Part shown: positions 1 to 12,300 of the stretch, one piece after another
How positions within the stretch are numbered: the first letter of the stretch is position 1
Layout: each line of letters starts with the position of its first letter
Position numbers and translations under genes: made by a program
Notes under the pieces: generated by a model
Seen by the model: only the letters and a program-made list of their open reading frames with translations
Told to the model about the DNA's origin: nothing
Database searches by the model: none
From: Megamerina dolium
Lineage: Eukaryota > Arthropoda > Insecta > Diptera > Megamerinidae
DNA length: 64,000 nucleotides
Direction of reading: 5' to 3'
Assembly: GCA_963854835.1 (NCBI GenBank)
Contig: OY978529.1
Coordinates: 34,406,055-34,470,054 of the forward strand

Positions 1-68
1 TAGTTTGACAGCTATACATTTATTGTGTTTCTGATCAATACTGCAGAAAAAGTGAAAAAATATAGAAA

Positions 69-875
69 ATGGGATGGGGGGCACGTGAAATATTAAAGTT
101 AATTCATTTATATAAGGGCTTTGAATGTCTGTGGAATTATAGAAGTCCCGCTTATAATCAAGTTGATTTGAAAAAACTTGCGTGGCTTCGAATATCAAAC
201 AAATGTGGCAGAGAAGTGAACGAAATAAAAAAGAAGATCAAAAATTTAAGGACTGCTTATGTTGCGGAAAAAAAGAAAGTGGACGATAGTAAAAATGCTG
301 GTTCACCAACTGATGACATATATGAGCCACACTTATTTTACTTCAACGACATGAGGTTTCTTGATTCCTTTGTGATTCTACGGAAGCCAACCAATAGTTT
401 ACTCTCAGTAAGTTCGGGGAAAAACGTACCTATTCTTTAGTTGTAAACATTTTTGTATTTTGAACAGCAGCAAAGTGTGGAAATTGACACAAAATCTGCG
501 AATGTTAAAGACGATCGGAATGGGGCACTAAACGAAGATCCCCTGATGTCGACACCTTCACCAATACATTCTCGGTCGAAACAGTCTATGCCAACTCCAT
601 TATCTCCAACGCCATCTCCGTCGCCAACATCGTTATCTCGCCGACGTCTTAAACGAAAATCAAATAAAGATGCCAAATTCGATAATGCAATCGAAGCTAT
701 TGTTGCATCCACATCTGCAACTCCTACCGAAAGCAACAATGTATTTACATGTTTTGGACATATGTTAGCTCTCCAGCTACAGCAGTTGTCACTCGTTGAG
801 GCGACAGAAACAATGTCGGAAATACACCAACTCGTGACAAGAAAACTAATTGCATCCATGACCAAGGATGGATGA
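69..875 (+). CDS. MADF-BESS domain DNA-binding protein, two exons
   Basis: Likely nuclear DNA-binding regulator of the Adf1-type MADF-BESS family. Exon 1 is 69-407 and exon 2 is 468-875, joined in phase 0 over a 60-bp intron (donor GTAAGT, acceptor AACAG; an acceptor 3 nt later would drop one Gln). The product is 248 aa. Residues about 6-105 are a MADF (Myb/SANT-like) domain with the early Trp22 and Trp39; the third aromatic site reads Phe90-Tyr91 instead of Trp. A Ser/Pro-rich linker follows, then a basic stretch RRRLKRK (171-177, probable nuclear signal), then a BESS-like segment at about 204-238 (FTCFGHMLALQLQQL...) of the kind that mediates protein-protein contacts. An AATAAA lies 122 nt after the stop. 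MADF proteins also occur as accessory ORFs of PIF/Harbinger transposons, so TE origin is possible, but no transposase or terminal repeats are seen beside it. Family call firm; orthologue not identified. Confidence 0.85.
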
Positions 876-996
876 AGTACAACGCAATCGAATCGCGATA
901 GTATACGTGATTTGTTCCAAGATACTTTGTCCGAAGTAGATGTCACATTGTCATTAAAAGCCGCAATCAAATGGAAAAACTTATAATATTAATAAG

Positions 997-1002
997 AATA
1001 AA
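997..1002 (+). promoter_or_regulatory. Candidate polyadenylation signal of the MADF-BESS gene
   Basis: AATAAA hexamer 122 nt after the stop codon of the upstream gene, in AT-rich DNA. Position fits a short fly 3' UTR; such hexamers are common by chance in this composition. Confidence 0.4.
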
Positions 1003-1407
1003 ATAATAAGTCCATGAGTTAATTAATTTTTAGCTTTTAATGTAAATTGAGCAGTTTGAACTCAACTAAACGAGGTCAGACACATTCAACATGCTTATGT
1101 TATGTTAAGCAAAAATAAAAGACAAATTCAATTAATATTTAAAGGGTGATTGTTTTAAGCTCATATTATCATATCATAAAGTAAGTTATGAATGAGATTC
1201 TTACTTGTAATTATCGTTAGATATCAGAATTGCATGCACATTATAGAAATATGTATATTATTTTCTTCGTTTATTTATGTAGATTAAATTATTGACAAGA
1301 ATAAAAAAAAAAACAGACATAATTAAGAGCAAGATAAATATTTTATAACAACTTGTAGAACAAGAAAATATTCTGTAATTTTAGGTACAATTTTCACTTT
1401 CAGTCCA

Positions 1408-1835
1408 GAGGTCATGCGAAGGTTCACTCTTGCAAACAGGGTTTTATTTGCGCTAAGAAAACAAGTGAGAAGTGGAGTTAGTCTGGCAACGGATCAATTT
1501 CTATTGGTACTTCACATGGAAAGGATACGACTAGCAAACTGGACACTATGTTCAGCTTGTGTGAAGGATGATGCGACGACGGACACATGCTTTTGTATCT
1601 GCCTTGCTTTCTCCCGAATCAGATTTAAGGTGTTTGTTATGGATGTGTTGAGGAGCAAATCTCTTGGTTCCTTGCCACCACAGAAGCGAACAAAAAACAG
1701 AGGACTGACGAAAAATTCTTCGTCATAAGAACACCAGCAACAACAATTTTGCAAGTGATTCGAAATAATCTCGGTTATATCAGGCTAATGGAAGGACATA
1801 ATCCACCGAAAAAGGTCTTTTACTCGAAACACACA
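1408..1835 (+). pseudogene. Decayed fragment of RTE-like LINE 3' coding region
   Basis: At 1414 the reading MRRFTLANRVLFALRKQVRS closely follows MRRITLANRCYFGLSKQLRS of the LINE copies found elsewhere in this window. At about 1780-1810 a second block reads RLMEGHNPPKKVFYSK, matching RMEEHAPAKKVLYSEP of the same family. The sequence between is scrambled and frame-broken. An old 5'-truncated copy; not a host gene. Confidence 0.6.
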
Positions 1836-1979
1836 AAGGACGTTAATTTTTAATAAAAAATTAAATAAGTTTCAAAATAATTACTAAAATCTTCAAAAAG
1901 AAAATTAAAGTAGAATATCTTAGCTTTATTTATAACGTTAAAAAACCTGCAAAAATAGCTAAGATCGATGGTCCGTAGT

Positions 1980-2080
1980 TATAGTCAAAGTTAGAATCGG
2001 TTTTTTGACAGATTTTTTTTAGGGGAAATGTATCAAACAAGACGATTCTATCTTTAAGAGGATTCTGACTTTGACTATTT
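1980..2080. repeat. Short inverted-repeat (hairpin) element
   Basis: About 18 bp at 1980-1998 (ATAGTCAAAGTTAGAATC) is repeated in inverted orientation at 2063-2080 with one mismatch, enclosing about 65 bp. The form suggests a small foldback or MITE. No clear target-site duplication was found. Confidence 0.45.
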
Positions 2081-2108
2081 TAATTTAATTACACAGCTTC
2101 CCCAAAAA

Positions 2109-2510
2109 ATGTCCGGCGCAACGGATCGATGTGTTAGAGAGAAACCTGAAGACGATTGTGGGCATTTCACCTTTTTTTGTGAAAGCCCCCCTGAAAAAGT
2201 GGGACGTCCGATTTGGGTCGCTGAAACCGAATGCGTGATCGGATATTCGACATCACCCTCAGGTTTTTTTTCTGAATTTAGTTTTATTTCGCCTATTTTT
2301 ACGGGGGATTGGAAGTTAGAAAGAAACCAGATAATGATGCCGAAATACTACGGCGGATTCGGATTCCGTGAATCAAAAATCCATAGATTTCAACTACTAC
2401 CTGTGGGGTCTGTCGCCCATCCTACGTTTTGTTTGGTTTTTCCTGTAACAACTGCTGAAAGAAACTTGAAGGTGGAGACGGAAATTCAATCGCGGTTTCG
2501 AATTCTATGA
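2109..2510 (+). other. Unassigned 133-codon open frame
   Basis: An ATG-initiated frame with no motif I recognise, lying between a hairpin and a SINE. Its Phe/Ser-rich composition and T-tracts make chance or TE origin more likely than a gene. Listed only because it is the sole long frame in this stretch. Confidence 0.12.
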
Positions 2511-2578
2511 ATCAAATTCTATTCAATGTTATTATGTTGGTCGGCTGGATATCCTATCATTTTTTGGTTAAGTTAAAA

Positions 2579-2937
2579 ATAAAAAATTAAATATGTGGCA
2601 CTTAAAGCCCCAAAAGGCTCATTGGCCGAGCTTCTCTTCCATTACTGTTGTGCGTCTTAAATTTGGACAGTATTCGAAGGGACCTACTTATTTTAGCCGG
2701 TTCCGAACGGCAGAACACTTGTGACATCACTTTTTCTGAGCTTTGTCACAGAGTTCTTTAAGAAGCTTTTTCATGGCAAGTTGTTACTGTCGGAAGAAAT
2801 TGCCAATTGCTTGCCGACAGGTGGATACCATTCGAAAGAAAAATCTTATCGATATTAAATTTGTTATGCATGAGCCGAGGATTGAACCACGACCTACAGA
2901 TCAGAAGGCGAACACACTAACCACTGAGCTACCGGAT
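2579..2937 (-). mobile_element. tRNA-derived SINE, copy 1
   Basis: One of about ten copies of one family in the window. The sense strand is minus. The tRNA-like head is at the high-coordinate end, with A-box-like TAGCTCAGTGG and B-box-like GGTTCAATCC. A body of about 250 nt follows, ending in a conserved segment that reads GTGCCACATATTTAATT into a T-rich tail. Short open frames inside it are not genes. Confidence 0.75.
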
Positions 2938-3242
2938 CTGATTAAAAAAAAAATTGTATTTTCGCAACCTTCAAAACCCTTTTTTATTCGACCATTTCGA
3001 GGTATGCCCACGTAAATACTTACACGTCAAACACACTTCAGAAATTGCATTCATTCACACGCTCCAAATCAAAGCAGGGGTATGTTACTTGGTTAAAATA
3101 TCGATTTATTTGTGCTATTTCTTTCATTCTGCATTGATATTATTATTATTATTATTATTGTTACTTGTTGTTGTTATTGGTATTATTGTTGTGGTGATAA
3201 AACGCATTTTCAACAGAAAGTGTGGCAGACTAGAGTCTGAAG

Positions 3243-3352
3243 GTATGTAGGAGATTTAGTATGCTTTTTAATTTAGCTGAGGACTAACGGAGTCTATTAA
3301 AAATTGCGCAATTGTATTTATAATAAATTTTTGCATTCTCTTATATTTTCAG
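3243..3352 (+). other. Probable 5' UTR intron of the tetraspanin gene
   Basis: A good donor (GAAG|GTATGT at 3243) and a good acceptor (TTATATTTTCAG ending at 3352) bracket 110 bp just before the tetraspanin coding start at 3407. This would give a non-coding first exon ending at 3242 and 54 nt of leader in the coding exon. Inferred from splice signals only. Confidence 0.5.
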
Positions 3353-3406
3353 CAAACGAAGAATTATAATAATTAAAATAGAAGACTGTACAAGATCACA
3401 TTTAAA

Positions 3407-5498
3407 ATGGGTGCCGGTGTAACATGCGTCAAGTGTGTAACGTTTCTTTGTAATCTACTATTTGCGGTAAGAATCCATTTTGACTTAACCTCCAAAAATT
3501 GCATTCTAATTCAATATATAACGGTTGCTTTGCCACTTTCAGCTAACGGGTGTGCTTATTTTTCTCGTTGGCATTACAGTTCAATTCAACTACTCACACT
3601 ATTCGAATTTTGTAAGTAATCACATTTGGACAGCTCCCATTATCCTTATAATGGTTGGCCTAACACTGGCATTCATTTGTTTCCTCGGCTGTTGTGGCGC
3701 ATTGCAAGAGAATAGCTGTATGATATTATCATTTGCCATACTCGCTGTGCTGATGTTCATTTTGGAAATTGGTCTTGGCATTGCGGGCTATGTCAAACAT
3801 GCCGATCTGCCAAAAGTGATGGAAGCACAATTTAACACAACCATGGAGGAATATAATAATCGAAATGATTTTCGGGATGCTTGGTCGATACTACAATCCG
3901 AAGTAATGCTGTTGGATATTGTGTTGTTGGAGTTTTATTTATTCAAATTACTTAATGGATTTTCTTTCAGTTGGATTGTTGTGGCACCTTTGGACCCACC
4001 GACTGGGAAAACACATTCGAAAATAAAACATTGCCACCATCATGTTGTGCCATTATAAATCTTAATGAGGCTGATAAATGCACTACTGTGCATGCTAACT
4101 CGGAGGGTTGTTTTAAAAAACTTCTCACCATAATCGATTCGAACACATTGCTGCTGGCTGGTGTAGTCTTGGGTGTAGCGGGCATACAAGTGAGTTCGAA
4201 ATTGCTTGACAATAATGTGTCCATGTGCCGGGTCTTTAAAATCTAAATAGTCAATCAACTTTATATAGAAACTATAAAATATCTCAGCAATCATCTATTA
4301 TATAATGCTAAAAATTGAATTAAAACATTAGACTTTAATTGGATGAATTCCAAACTAGTTACGGAATGCCTGAACACAAAATAAATAAACTTGCGTAGAA
4401 CAAGAATGCCAAAATTCTATCAGTATCGTGTCAAACGGGAATCAAAGCAGTAGTTTAAAGCAGAAATAATTAGTGGAATGAGCTACCTAAACTAAGGCTG
4501 TCACAAATTTTGATTGTAGGCCACAACCTCAAACGATTTAAAAAATACATAACACGACGAAGAGTCTAAGAATTCTATAAGGGTTCTAACAAGACATTGC
4601 AAGACCGAAACAATACCTAACATAAGTGGGAATTCTCTCCGATAACTTATGCAAATTCTAGGTGATGAAAAAGGACTGCCCAAGAATAAATTTCAGGACA
4701 ATGCTTTAGGGCTTTAGAGAAGAGCTTGTCTGGGACACAATAAATTTCTTGGGTCGGAGTGTATACACAACAACAACAATGCTCGTAATGATAACCCCAC
4801 GATTTCGTATAGCATTTGTTGTATTTGTTGTAGAAATCAAATGTAGCGATACTATATGAAGAAAGTGGGTGATATTGGAGAAGCGGCATCGCCCTCTCCC
4901 ATATGAGACAAATAAAAAATAGAATAGGTCTATAGACCAATCAGTTATGGAACCCTATCAGGATATATAGCAGCTTAAGTTAACAACTTTTAAAAAATTG
5001 ATCAGAATAGAAAAAGTCGGCCTGATATTTTCCATATAGCGCAAATCGAGAATATTTAGAGAACAATCTATTTGAGAATCCTTAGCTTTGGAATACGAAT
5101 TTGAAAAAATTATTTTTTTTTTAATAAGAATATCATAGGAATTAAATTTATCTAGTCCATAATATCTGATAAAACTAGTATGAGAAGTGAGAAATGAGTG
5201 TGGCGCCTCTCATAGGACGCAAATCAAGAACAACTACAGGCCCATAAATATCAAAACAATTTGGACTTAAGTTACTAACTTTGTAATATTTTCAAAATTG
5301 CTCAGAATTGGAGAAGTAGGCGTAGGTTTATTTAATTTTATAGATCGGACTTCATAAAGTTCCCTATAATTGTTAAGCAAAATTATTTTTAAACCGATTT
5401 GAAATATAAAATATTATTAATATACTTTTTCCTTTTTTTGTTTTTAGGTGTTAACAATATTGTTCGCTTGTTGCCTGCATCGTTCATTTCGTCGTTAG
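3407..5498 (+). CDS. Tetraspanin, complete, four coding exons
   Basis: Four-pass plasma- or endosomal-membrane protein that organises tetraspanin microdomains. Exons are 3407-3466, 3543-3902, 3971-4189 and 5448-5498, all in phase 0 with consensus GT/AG sites, giving 229 aa. Membrane segments lie at about 11-34, 51-73, 80-104 and 199-222. The large extracellular loop (about 105-198) carries the diagnostic CCG at 143-145, then SCC (164-166), C177 and GC (186-187), making six loop cysteines. Sequons occur at N118 (NTT) and N158 (NKT). Juxtamembrane Cys7, Cys10, Cys70, Cys71, Cys221 and Cys222 are likely palmitoylation sites. The C-terminal tail is very short (HRSFRR). The start is supported by TTTAAAATGG context and the family-typical N-terminus. 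Intron 3 (1258 bp) holds a diverged two-unit repeat. Family certain; which fly Tsp gene it is was not resolved. Confidence 0.95.
4880..5330. repeat. Diverged two-unit tandem repeat in tetraspanin intron 3
   Basis: Similar blocks recur about 290-315 bp apart: CGGCATCGCCCTCTCCCATA near 4885 against TGGCGCCTCTCATAGGA near 5199, and a block around 4985-5020 (AACTTTTAAAAAATTGATCA) against a matching one near 5277-5315. It has the same general look as the intronic arrays found in Pax. Confidence 0.4.
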
Positions 5499-7900
5499 AC
5501 GACGTGAACAATTTCAAATGCGCAGTGATGATCCATTGTGTCGCATTTAAATTATACTGGAAGAATCATTCACTCACTTTTGCTCAAGGATATCGTCAAT
5601 CAGCAAAAACAACAAATATAAATGTTCCCTCTCTCTCTCTCTCTCTATCTCTCTGGCACCTACACATATACACAATGAAAAGTATATTTTTTAATGTTTC
5701 ATCAATTTTACACCACATTTCTCGTGTCAAGTTACCCAATGTGTTTCATTAAGCGATCACTATTTAAGAAAATTTTTTATGGTAATTTAGTGAAAATCAA
5801 AATCTAACTTTTTTGTAGAGTATATAATAGTTGATAAAAAAAACGATATTCCTTCTCTTCCAATATTCCACTCCTCATACACATTTACGTAGAAAAATTA
5901 TATTTTTATTCGAATTAACATACATATTGTAATCAACTATGCAGCTCTCTCATCATTTATCGTTTATTCATCAACTTTATATTGTTATTTTTATTAGTAC
6001 CATTATTATAATTATTATTATTAAAATCACTTCAGCGTAAGCAGAGCATATATAGATTTTGACAATTCGTCCGCATTATGAGGTTATAATTATATATACA
6101 TATAGTTTTCCTTTAGTCTAAAAAATTGCCAAAATTCTATTGTATTAAATAAAAAAAATGAATTTTTACATTTCGTTTATGCAAATTAAAATTTATTAAT
6201 CCACTTATTCGCAAACATATAAATTTAATGCATAAATATATAATGCCACTGAATATTATAAGACTTTAATATATGTATGTATTATTTATAATATTGTATA
6301 TTTACAACCATACACACACACACACACCTATTTTATATGTATGTATTTAATGTGTATGTTTAATGTTTTTGTAGTCTGATCTCCCCGCCAACACCATGGT
6401 CATCATTTTTAGTATTCCATGTCGAACTTATTGACAAAAAAATAAGAAACAAAAACTAAAATAAACCATAAATATTTGCATATTTTATGTGCGTGTGTCT
6501 GTAATCAACTAAAATCAATTTATATGCTAAACAATTTATACATACGAAAATTGCAAATGAAACAAAAAGTTTCAAGTAATTGTATCCAGCACTATTGAAT
6601 AAATCTGAAATTTTAATAAAACATTTTTTTATAGTTGTATTAATTATTTTCTGAACTGTGAATTGTCCTGGAAATATTTGATCAAATAATCTCTTTATAA
6701 ATACAAAATTGAAACTGTCAAATCATTTACGTAGGAAATAAACTTAATATTGGTTTCACAGTTTTAATTTATATACAGCATATTTTAATGTGACACTAAC
6801 TGATGATTTATGTAAACGTGACTCGACGATCCACTGTAATTTCCATGCATTTGTACATTGCTTATGTGAATTGTGCAATTACATTGCCCGATAATAAGGG
6901 AGGGAATAATTTGATAAATGTGTATAATCACACGAAATATGAATATTTCAAAATAATAACGTTCTTCCTTTTTACTTTTAGATGTTATCTTCTTTTTCTT
7001 TGTTGCTTTCTCCTTATCAGCATATTTACATTTTTTGTTTACATCTACTTGCTATTCATTTTGAAATGGGGAAAAATAGCAACCCTGCAACCGGCAACTT
7101 CATCAAACCAATACGTTACGTTACGTTATCACCTCGTCATTTAATATTACACATGTGTTTTGTTGCGTTTTACATGTATTTGTCATTTTCTCTACATTTT
7201 GCTTCCGTCAATTCGTGTTTGTTGTTTTTTCTCCACATTGGCTTTCTACGCTGTGTTGTTGTACCATATTAAATACGTAGAGTATTTCAATTGTATCTGT
7301 CGCGTATGATTTTTATATGTGTTTCGCTGGTCAATCAAGTTGGAAGAGAATAAATGAAGTCTGTGCATAAAAATAAAATTATACAAGTTGAAATTTGCCA
7401 CAGTGGATAAAGTGATTCAGATGAAAACTTGTCTCATCACATAGTCGTTGTCGTCGTCATAGTCGTCATCATCGCATTGTAAGCTAAAACATATTGTTCC
7501 AAGGAAATTGTGTCTGTGTGCCCTGCATTATGTTGTATATCTTATGGAATAGTGTGTAATTTCAATAGTTTGCAAAATATTGTATAAATAATGATGTTGT
7601 GAAGTTTTCTGGTAATTTTTAATTTTTCAACATTCCATCGCATCACAACGTAATACGCCATAACGTCATATTGCAAAAAGAAAACCATATTTATGCCAAT
7701 TAAATTCCAATTTAGTAGTGCTAAAGTTTCTTTTAGTGTAAAAACGTAGCAATATATATTTAGGCAATCATAACGAGGTTATATCCAAAAATCTTAAAAG
7801 CTAAAAAAAAAAAAAAAAAATTCAAAGCTAAAGAAGCAACCACATTTTATAAGGCGATCATCATAATTTTACAATTGGAAACAATACCTACTGGAAAACG
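5499..7900. other. Intergenic DNA between tetraspanin and Paxillin
   Basis: AT-rich, with no ORF that can be supported. It holds a (CT)n tract at about 5631-5652, a (CA)n tract at about 6312-6326, several AATAAA hexamers that could end the tetraspanin transcript, and from about 7300 the presumed promoter and 5' UTR of Pax. I see no other structure. Confidence 0.5.
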
Positions 7901-8014
7901 TAGCAAGAGAAGAGAAAAAGAAGAAGAAGAAGTAACAACAGCAGCAACAAAGACAATCGAATAGTGCTGATTTTGCAAAAATAAGAGGCAAATAAACGAA
8001 ACCAGCTCGCTAAA

Positions 8015-8027
8015 ATGGATGATTTAG
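8015..8027 (+). CDS. Pax: Paxillin exon 1 (canonical first coding exon, 13 nt)
   Basis: Paxillin is a focal-adhesion scaffold linking integrins to FAK, vinculin and Arf/Rho regulators. This exon supplies only Met-Asp-Asp-Leu plus the first base of the next codon. It begins in CTAAAATGG context after a purine-rich leader and ends at a strong donor G|GTGAGT. Joined to exon 2 at 58643 it reads MDDLDALLADLQNSVPG, which matches the well-known paxillin N-terminus and completes LD motif 1. That exact reconstruction across 50.6 kb is the evidence for so small an exon. The upstream leader (about 7300-8014) may itself be spliced. High confidence in the join; the transcription start is not located. Confidence 0.9.
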
Positions 8028-10970
8028 GTGAGTCGCTTTCTTTTCGTAGATATGTTCATATATAGTAGGTTGGTTTATAACTAAAATGCTTGTATCTAGT
8101 CAATGGTATGGGGTGGAGTTTTTGAAAAAATTACAAAAAGATATATTATGGCCATGTCTTCTGGCATGCTTGAAAAAAAAAACCAACGCTAAATAAAAGA
8201 AGAGAAAAAAAAAACCGAGGCTGTTGCGTGCTGAGCTCAAGGTCGTCTATTCATTAATAGTTTATTCGCATTGGCACGCACATATACTCAATACACTGAC
8301 ATACGTACATCTTTGAGTGTGTGTGTGTGTGAATACATTTGTAGCCCCAATCTTAACAGTTCTAATTCTTGATCTACATGATGTCGCAATGCTTATGTTG
8401 GTGGACTTCCGTAATCCCCAGTATGGTTTTGCTCAGTTTGGTACATCAACAATCAACAACGGCAGCATCTACTCATTTGACACTATCGTCGTCGTTGCCA
8501 TTGGTAATGCAATCACAACAACAATGATGATGATCGAAGCAAATTCTTTAGAATTTCACTGCAAATGCACGTTTTTTTATTTATTTTATATTTTATCATA
8601 TACAAAGGCATATGAAATTGGAGTAAATGTATATTGCTTATATACTCACATTTATGTGTATGTGTGCATCTGTAAAATGAAGTAATACTGGCAAATGGAA
8701 GCAACAGCGGCAAATGATTGTAAAATGATTCATATCGCTTTATGTTATCTTTATGATTTTTCTCTTATATTCTCTTTTGCTCTCTCGTTTTTATTCATTT
8801 GTTTATTCTTAACATTTTTTAACCCGTTGAATGCCTTCAAAATCAGTTGAGTGGCATAGTAGAGGTTGCATGGCAATTAATGGTAGAGTAGTCCAAAATG
8901 ATTACCAAAAGTCGATCTGTTATGAACAGCGTCCAAGACTAACTTAGCTATATCATGAGCTTGAAAACTAAAAACCAATTCAGATTTAATATAACCAGCT
9001 CAGTGATTAATGGATAAGACGGCCGGGATGCATAGGATACATCCATATTTTTTAGGGATTAACAATAGAACACAGTTGATGGTATGTTATAATCATGATC
9101 TTCCTATAAAATTTAATTCTAAAATTAGCATCATGAGTAACTCTTTGACGTCATTAGTTTGTGGTTTATATACATTTGATAAACTTCATGAATTTATGTA
9201 TAATTGTGTAAAATCTTAGTCATCGCCAGCATAAAATCTGCATGTATAGTATGTATGTAGGTTCGACATGTAATCGTGATTTATATTTTTTGTTCGCATT
9301 ACTGTAATTTTATATTCTCTGTTTACGATATTAGCACACATACATACGAGTAAAAAAAAAACGCATGTGAGCCTACTTAGCCCATTCAATCGTCTTATGA
9401 CATCAAATAAATGTCATTTTGCCTGCAAGTTACATTATTTTTATGGGAATTCCAATCAAATGAGTAATCATATGCGGCTTAAAATAAAGGTGGAATTGAG
9501 GGAGATGAAATTTTAAAGTCAATAGCATTAAAGTTGTGTTGTTTACACTTTTCCATAATCATAAAAGAAGGTCGCACGAAATAACACTATGAAGATATAA
9601 GTAATAAAAAGGGTTTTATTATTATTTTTATCATTATTATTATTATTTTTTTTTTAAATATTATCTCGAAGATCCTTTATTACAATTTTTTATTATTAAA
9701 CTTAAATATTTTACAGCTTACTTTACAATTAAATTACGATTAATTTAAAACTGGTCTTTCACAGGAAGGCGAGGATACTAACCACTATACTATCGAGGAA
9801 ATATAATTGTGGCTTTTTAGTTATATATTTATAGAGAGTACCAATATAAAATAGTTAGAATTTAAGTTTTGTAAATTGGAGTATGTGAATTATTATTATT
9901 ATCATACATATTATTATTATTATAATTATTAGTGTTTAGAATCAAACAACCTTTACAATGTGAAAATAAGACAGCTATCTAATGTCAGAAAGAAAAAAAT
10001 CATAACAATGACAAAAGGTATCAAAAATATGTGTCTATAGTCAGAAACATCCATGTGTGAAATCGGCACTTACTTAGTTGCCAACCCATATTTTAAGTCA
10101 GTAGCCAGTCCCTTACGACTGTAAGGGCAATCTATGTCCTTCGAGAAACTGCATAGTTGAGAAATTTGACACTGTTGACAATATCTAGCTATCTCAATGA
10201 CTACTTGCAAATCTCACTTGAGTGGTGGTATAGTTATAGTTATCATCAAGTTATAGAAATGTTTAAAGCTAGATAATATTTGAGAAAAGAAAATAAACTA
10301 TTACATAACGCTATTTTGGTTAAGGATTGTTTAGGTTGAGCCCTTAATAGTGTCATAAAAGCCAGCCCAGAAAGTAAAAGGTTTACTTAGCCTATCTTTA
10401 AACTCATTCATGGAAGAAGATAAAAAACCATATGTAGTGAAACGAAATGGTCTCCAGATTCGTGTCGAGCGAGTCCAAATTATTCTAGTATGCACGTTTT
10501 AAATTGCTAGTCTAATTCAGAATCTTAATTTTTAGCTACTATGTAACTAAAGTTAAAGATTATTTAATTGAGTATCAAGAAATTAGCAAAAGTCAATCTT
10601 TAAGTAGTATGTGCGCATATCCAGGGGTTTACTGTACATATGTACATAGTTCAGTAGATTATATAAACAAATATATGGATTTTCTTGCTTCTGTTACGAA
10701 TTACTATTCTATTAATTGCCGCCAAGAGTTCAATATAACAATTGCTTAATTGTTATCGCCCTTTTTGTTCTTTTTGTTTTTCTATATATACATTAAAATG
10801 GAACGCATTGTATTCGAAATAGTCTTCAACCCACACACATAGTCTTCTAAGTAGTCACGTCCCCTTGCGTATATTTCTTACTACTTACTACTCAATTAAA
10901 TTGTTTGATCACTGATAAGCTTCACTGATCAATTCATTAATTGCTAGAACAATTGTAGAGTGAGGAGAAA

Positions 10971-10998
10971 GTAAGAGAGAGAGAGAGAGAGAGAGAGA
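10971..10998. repeat. (GA)n microsatellite
   Basis: Uninterrupted GA dinucleotide run after AGTAA. Similar CT-rich tracts occur at about 11860-11895 and 12750-12770. GA repeats can bind GAGA factor in flies, but no promoter is evident here. Confidence 0.8.
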
Positions 10999-12065
10999 AA
11001 TAGAAATAATACTGATTATATGTAGGGAACATGAGGAACATTAAGTACTTTAGGCAAATGAAAGTGGGTTGCATTGTGTCACAGCATTATGAATATAAAT
11101 GCATGCCTATTCATGTATGTATTACAATGAGGTGGGTAGATGGAGAGGAAACTGTTAGATGTTGTAGACATGAAAACCACAATTAAATAAAAATATTCGT
11201 ACAACAAGCATTCGATTGTCATAGCGGAATATGTACGTAGACGATGAAGAAATGTTCTTATTACATCAATACAGATAACAAACAACATTACGAACATGAC
11301 AAGTAAAAACAACAACGAGAGCATTTAACAATAATATCTTCTTGCGCTCTTGACGTTCCAATGTGGTTATGACGGGTTGTTCTGAAGTTTAGAGTTTAAA
11401 CATATTTATACACATGTGAACACAACCACACGTCTTCTAAAAGTTCCATCTTCTGCTTTGATAATGCGTGTACTTCACCACATACAGATATACATCAATA
11501 GTACATTTAAGTTTTTACTATGTGAACACTCTTGAAGAGGCGCTTTACAATACACACTACTTTCATATTGTGGTATGTTATGTGGTTATGGAACGTTCAT
11601 TGGCACTTTATTTATTTTACCTTTTCGTTTTTATTTTTGTTTTATTTCTATTATGCCATGTACTCGTATTGAAGGAATTTGCGGTGGCGTCATTTAACGT
11701 CACAGTGTTATTGTCGTCGACATCCGCTGCAGCAGCAGTATTATCGTTGTCATTATTGGCGTCTTTCCTGAGTAGCCAAAAAGAGAGTGGGATGTTTCAT
11801 GCATTAGAGGACAACTGAGCACAATTCTCTACTTGATATCTTGCTCTCACAAACGAACAATTTCTTTCTCTCTCCCTCTCTCTGTCTCTCTTTCTCTTTA
11901 TTTTGTATTCGTAGCACTCACTTAAAGAGTGTTGCCAGTTTATGAGATCTGTTTAGAATTTTCAGATTTCAGATCATTTAATTTTTAGTTTTGCCTTAAA
12001 TGTTTTTCAGTTTTAACTCAGGGGTTTTGCGGCCTTAATGGATTTTTTTTGCATCCCCCGTCAAA

Positions 12066-12300
12066 ACAATTGGCAATTCTTCCGGCAGTAACAATTTGTC
12101 ATGGAAAAGCTTCTAAAAGAACTATGTGGTAAAGCTCAGAAAAAGTTATGTCACAAGGGTTCTGCCGTTTGTAACCGGCTAAAATAAGTAGGTCCCTTCT
12201 AATGCTGTCTAAAATTTAACACGCACAACAGTTTTGGAAGAGAATCTCGGCGAAAAAGCCCTTTTGGTGATTATAAGTGCCACATATTTATTATTTTTAA
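12066..12300 (+). mobile_element. tRNA-derived SINE, copy 2 (5' truncated)
   Basis: Body and 3' end of the SINE family on the plus strand, from ACAATTGGCAATTCTTCC to GTGCCACATATTTATTATTT. The tRNA-like head is missing, as expected from incomplete reverse transcription. Confidence 0.75.

Noticed and set aside
3903..3970. Read-through of tetraspanin intron 2 as coding sequence
   Set aside because: The frame is open, but consensus GT/AG sites and exact continuity of the tetraspanin loop (SE-LDCCG) show it is an intron.
8317..8685. 122-codon frame just after Pax exon 1, part of which looks coding-like (FRNPQYGFAQFGTSTINNGS)
   Set aside because: Starts in a (GT)n run at a non-ATG codon, has no recognised motif, and ends in AT-rich low-complexity sequence. 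Possibly a relic, but unsupported.
11468..11818. 116-codon hydrophobic frame and an Asn/Asp-rich frame on the opposite strand
   Set aside because: Both are products of trinucleotide-rich intron sequence; no splice context or motif.
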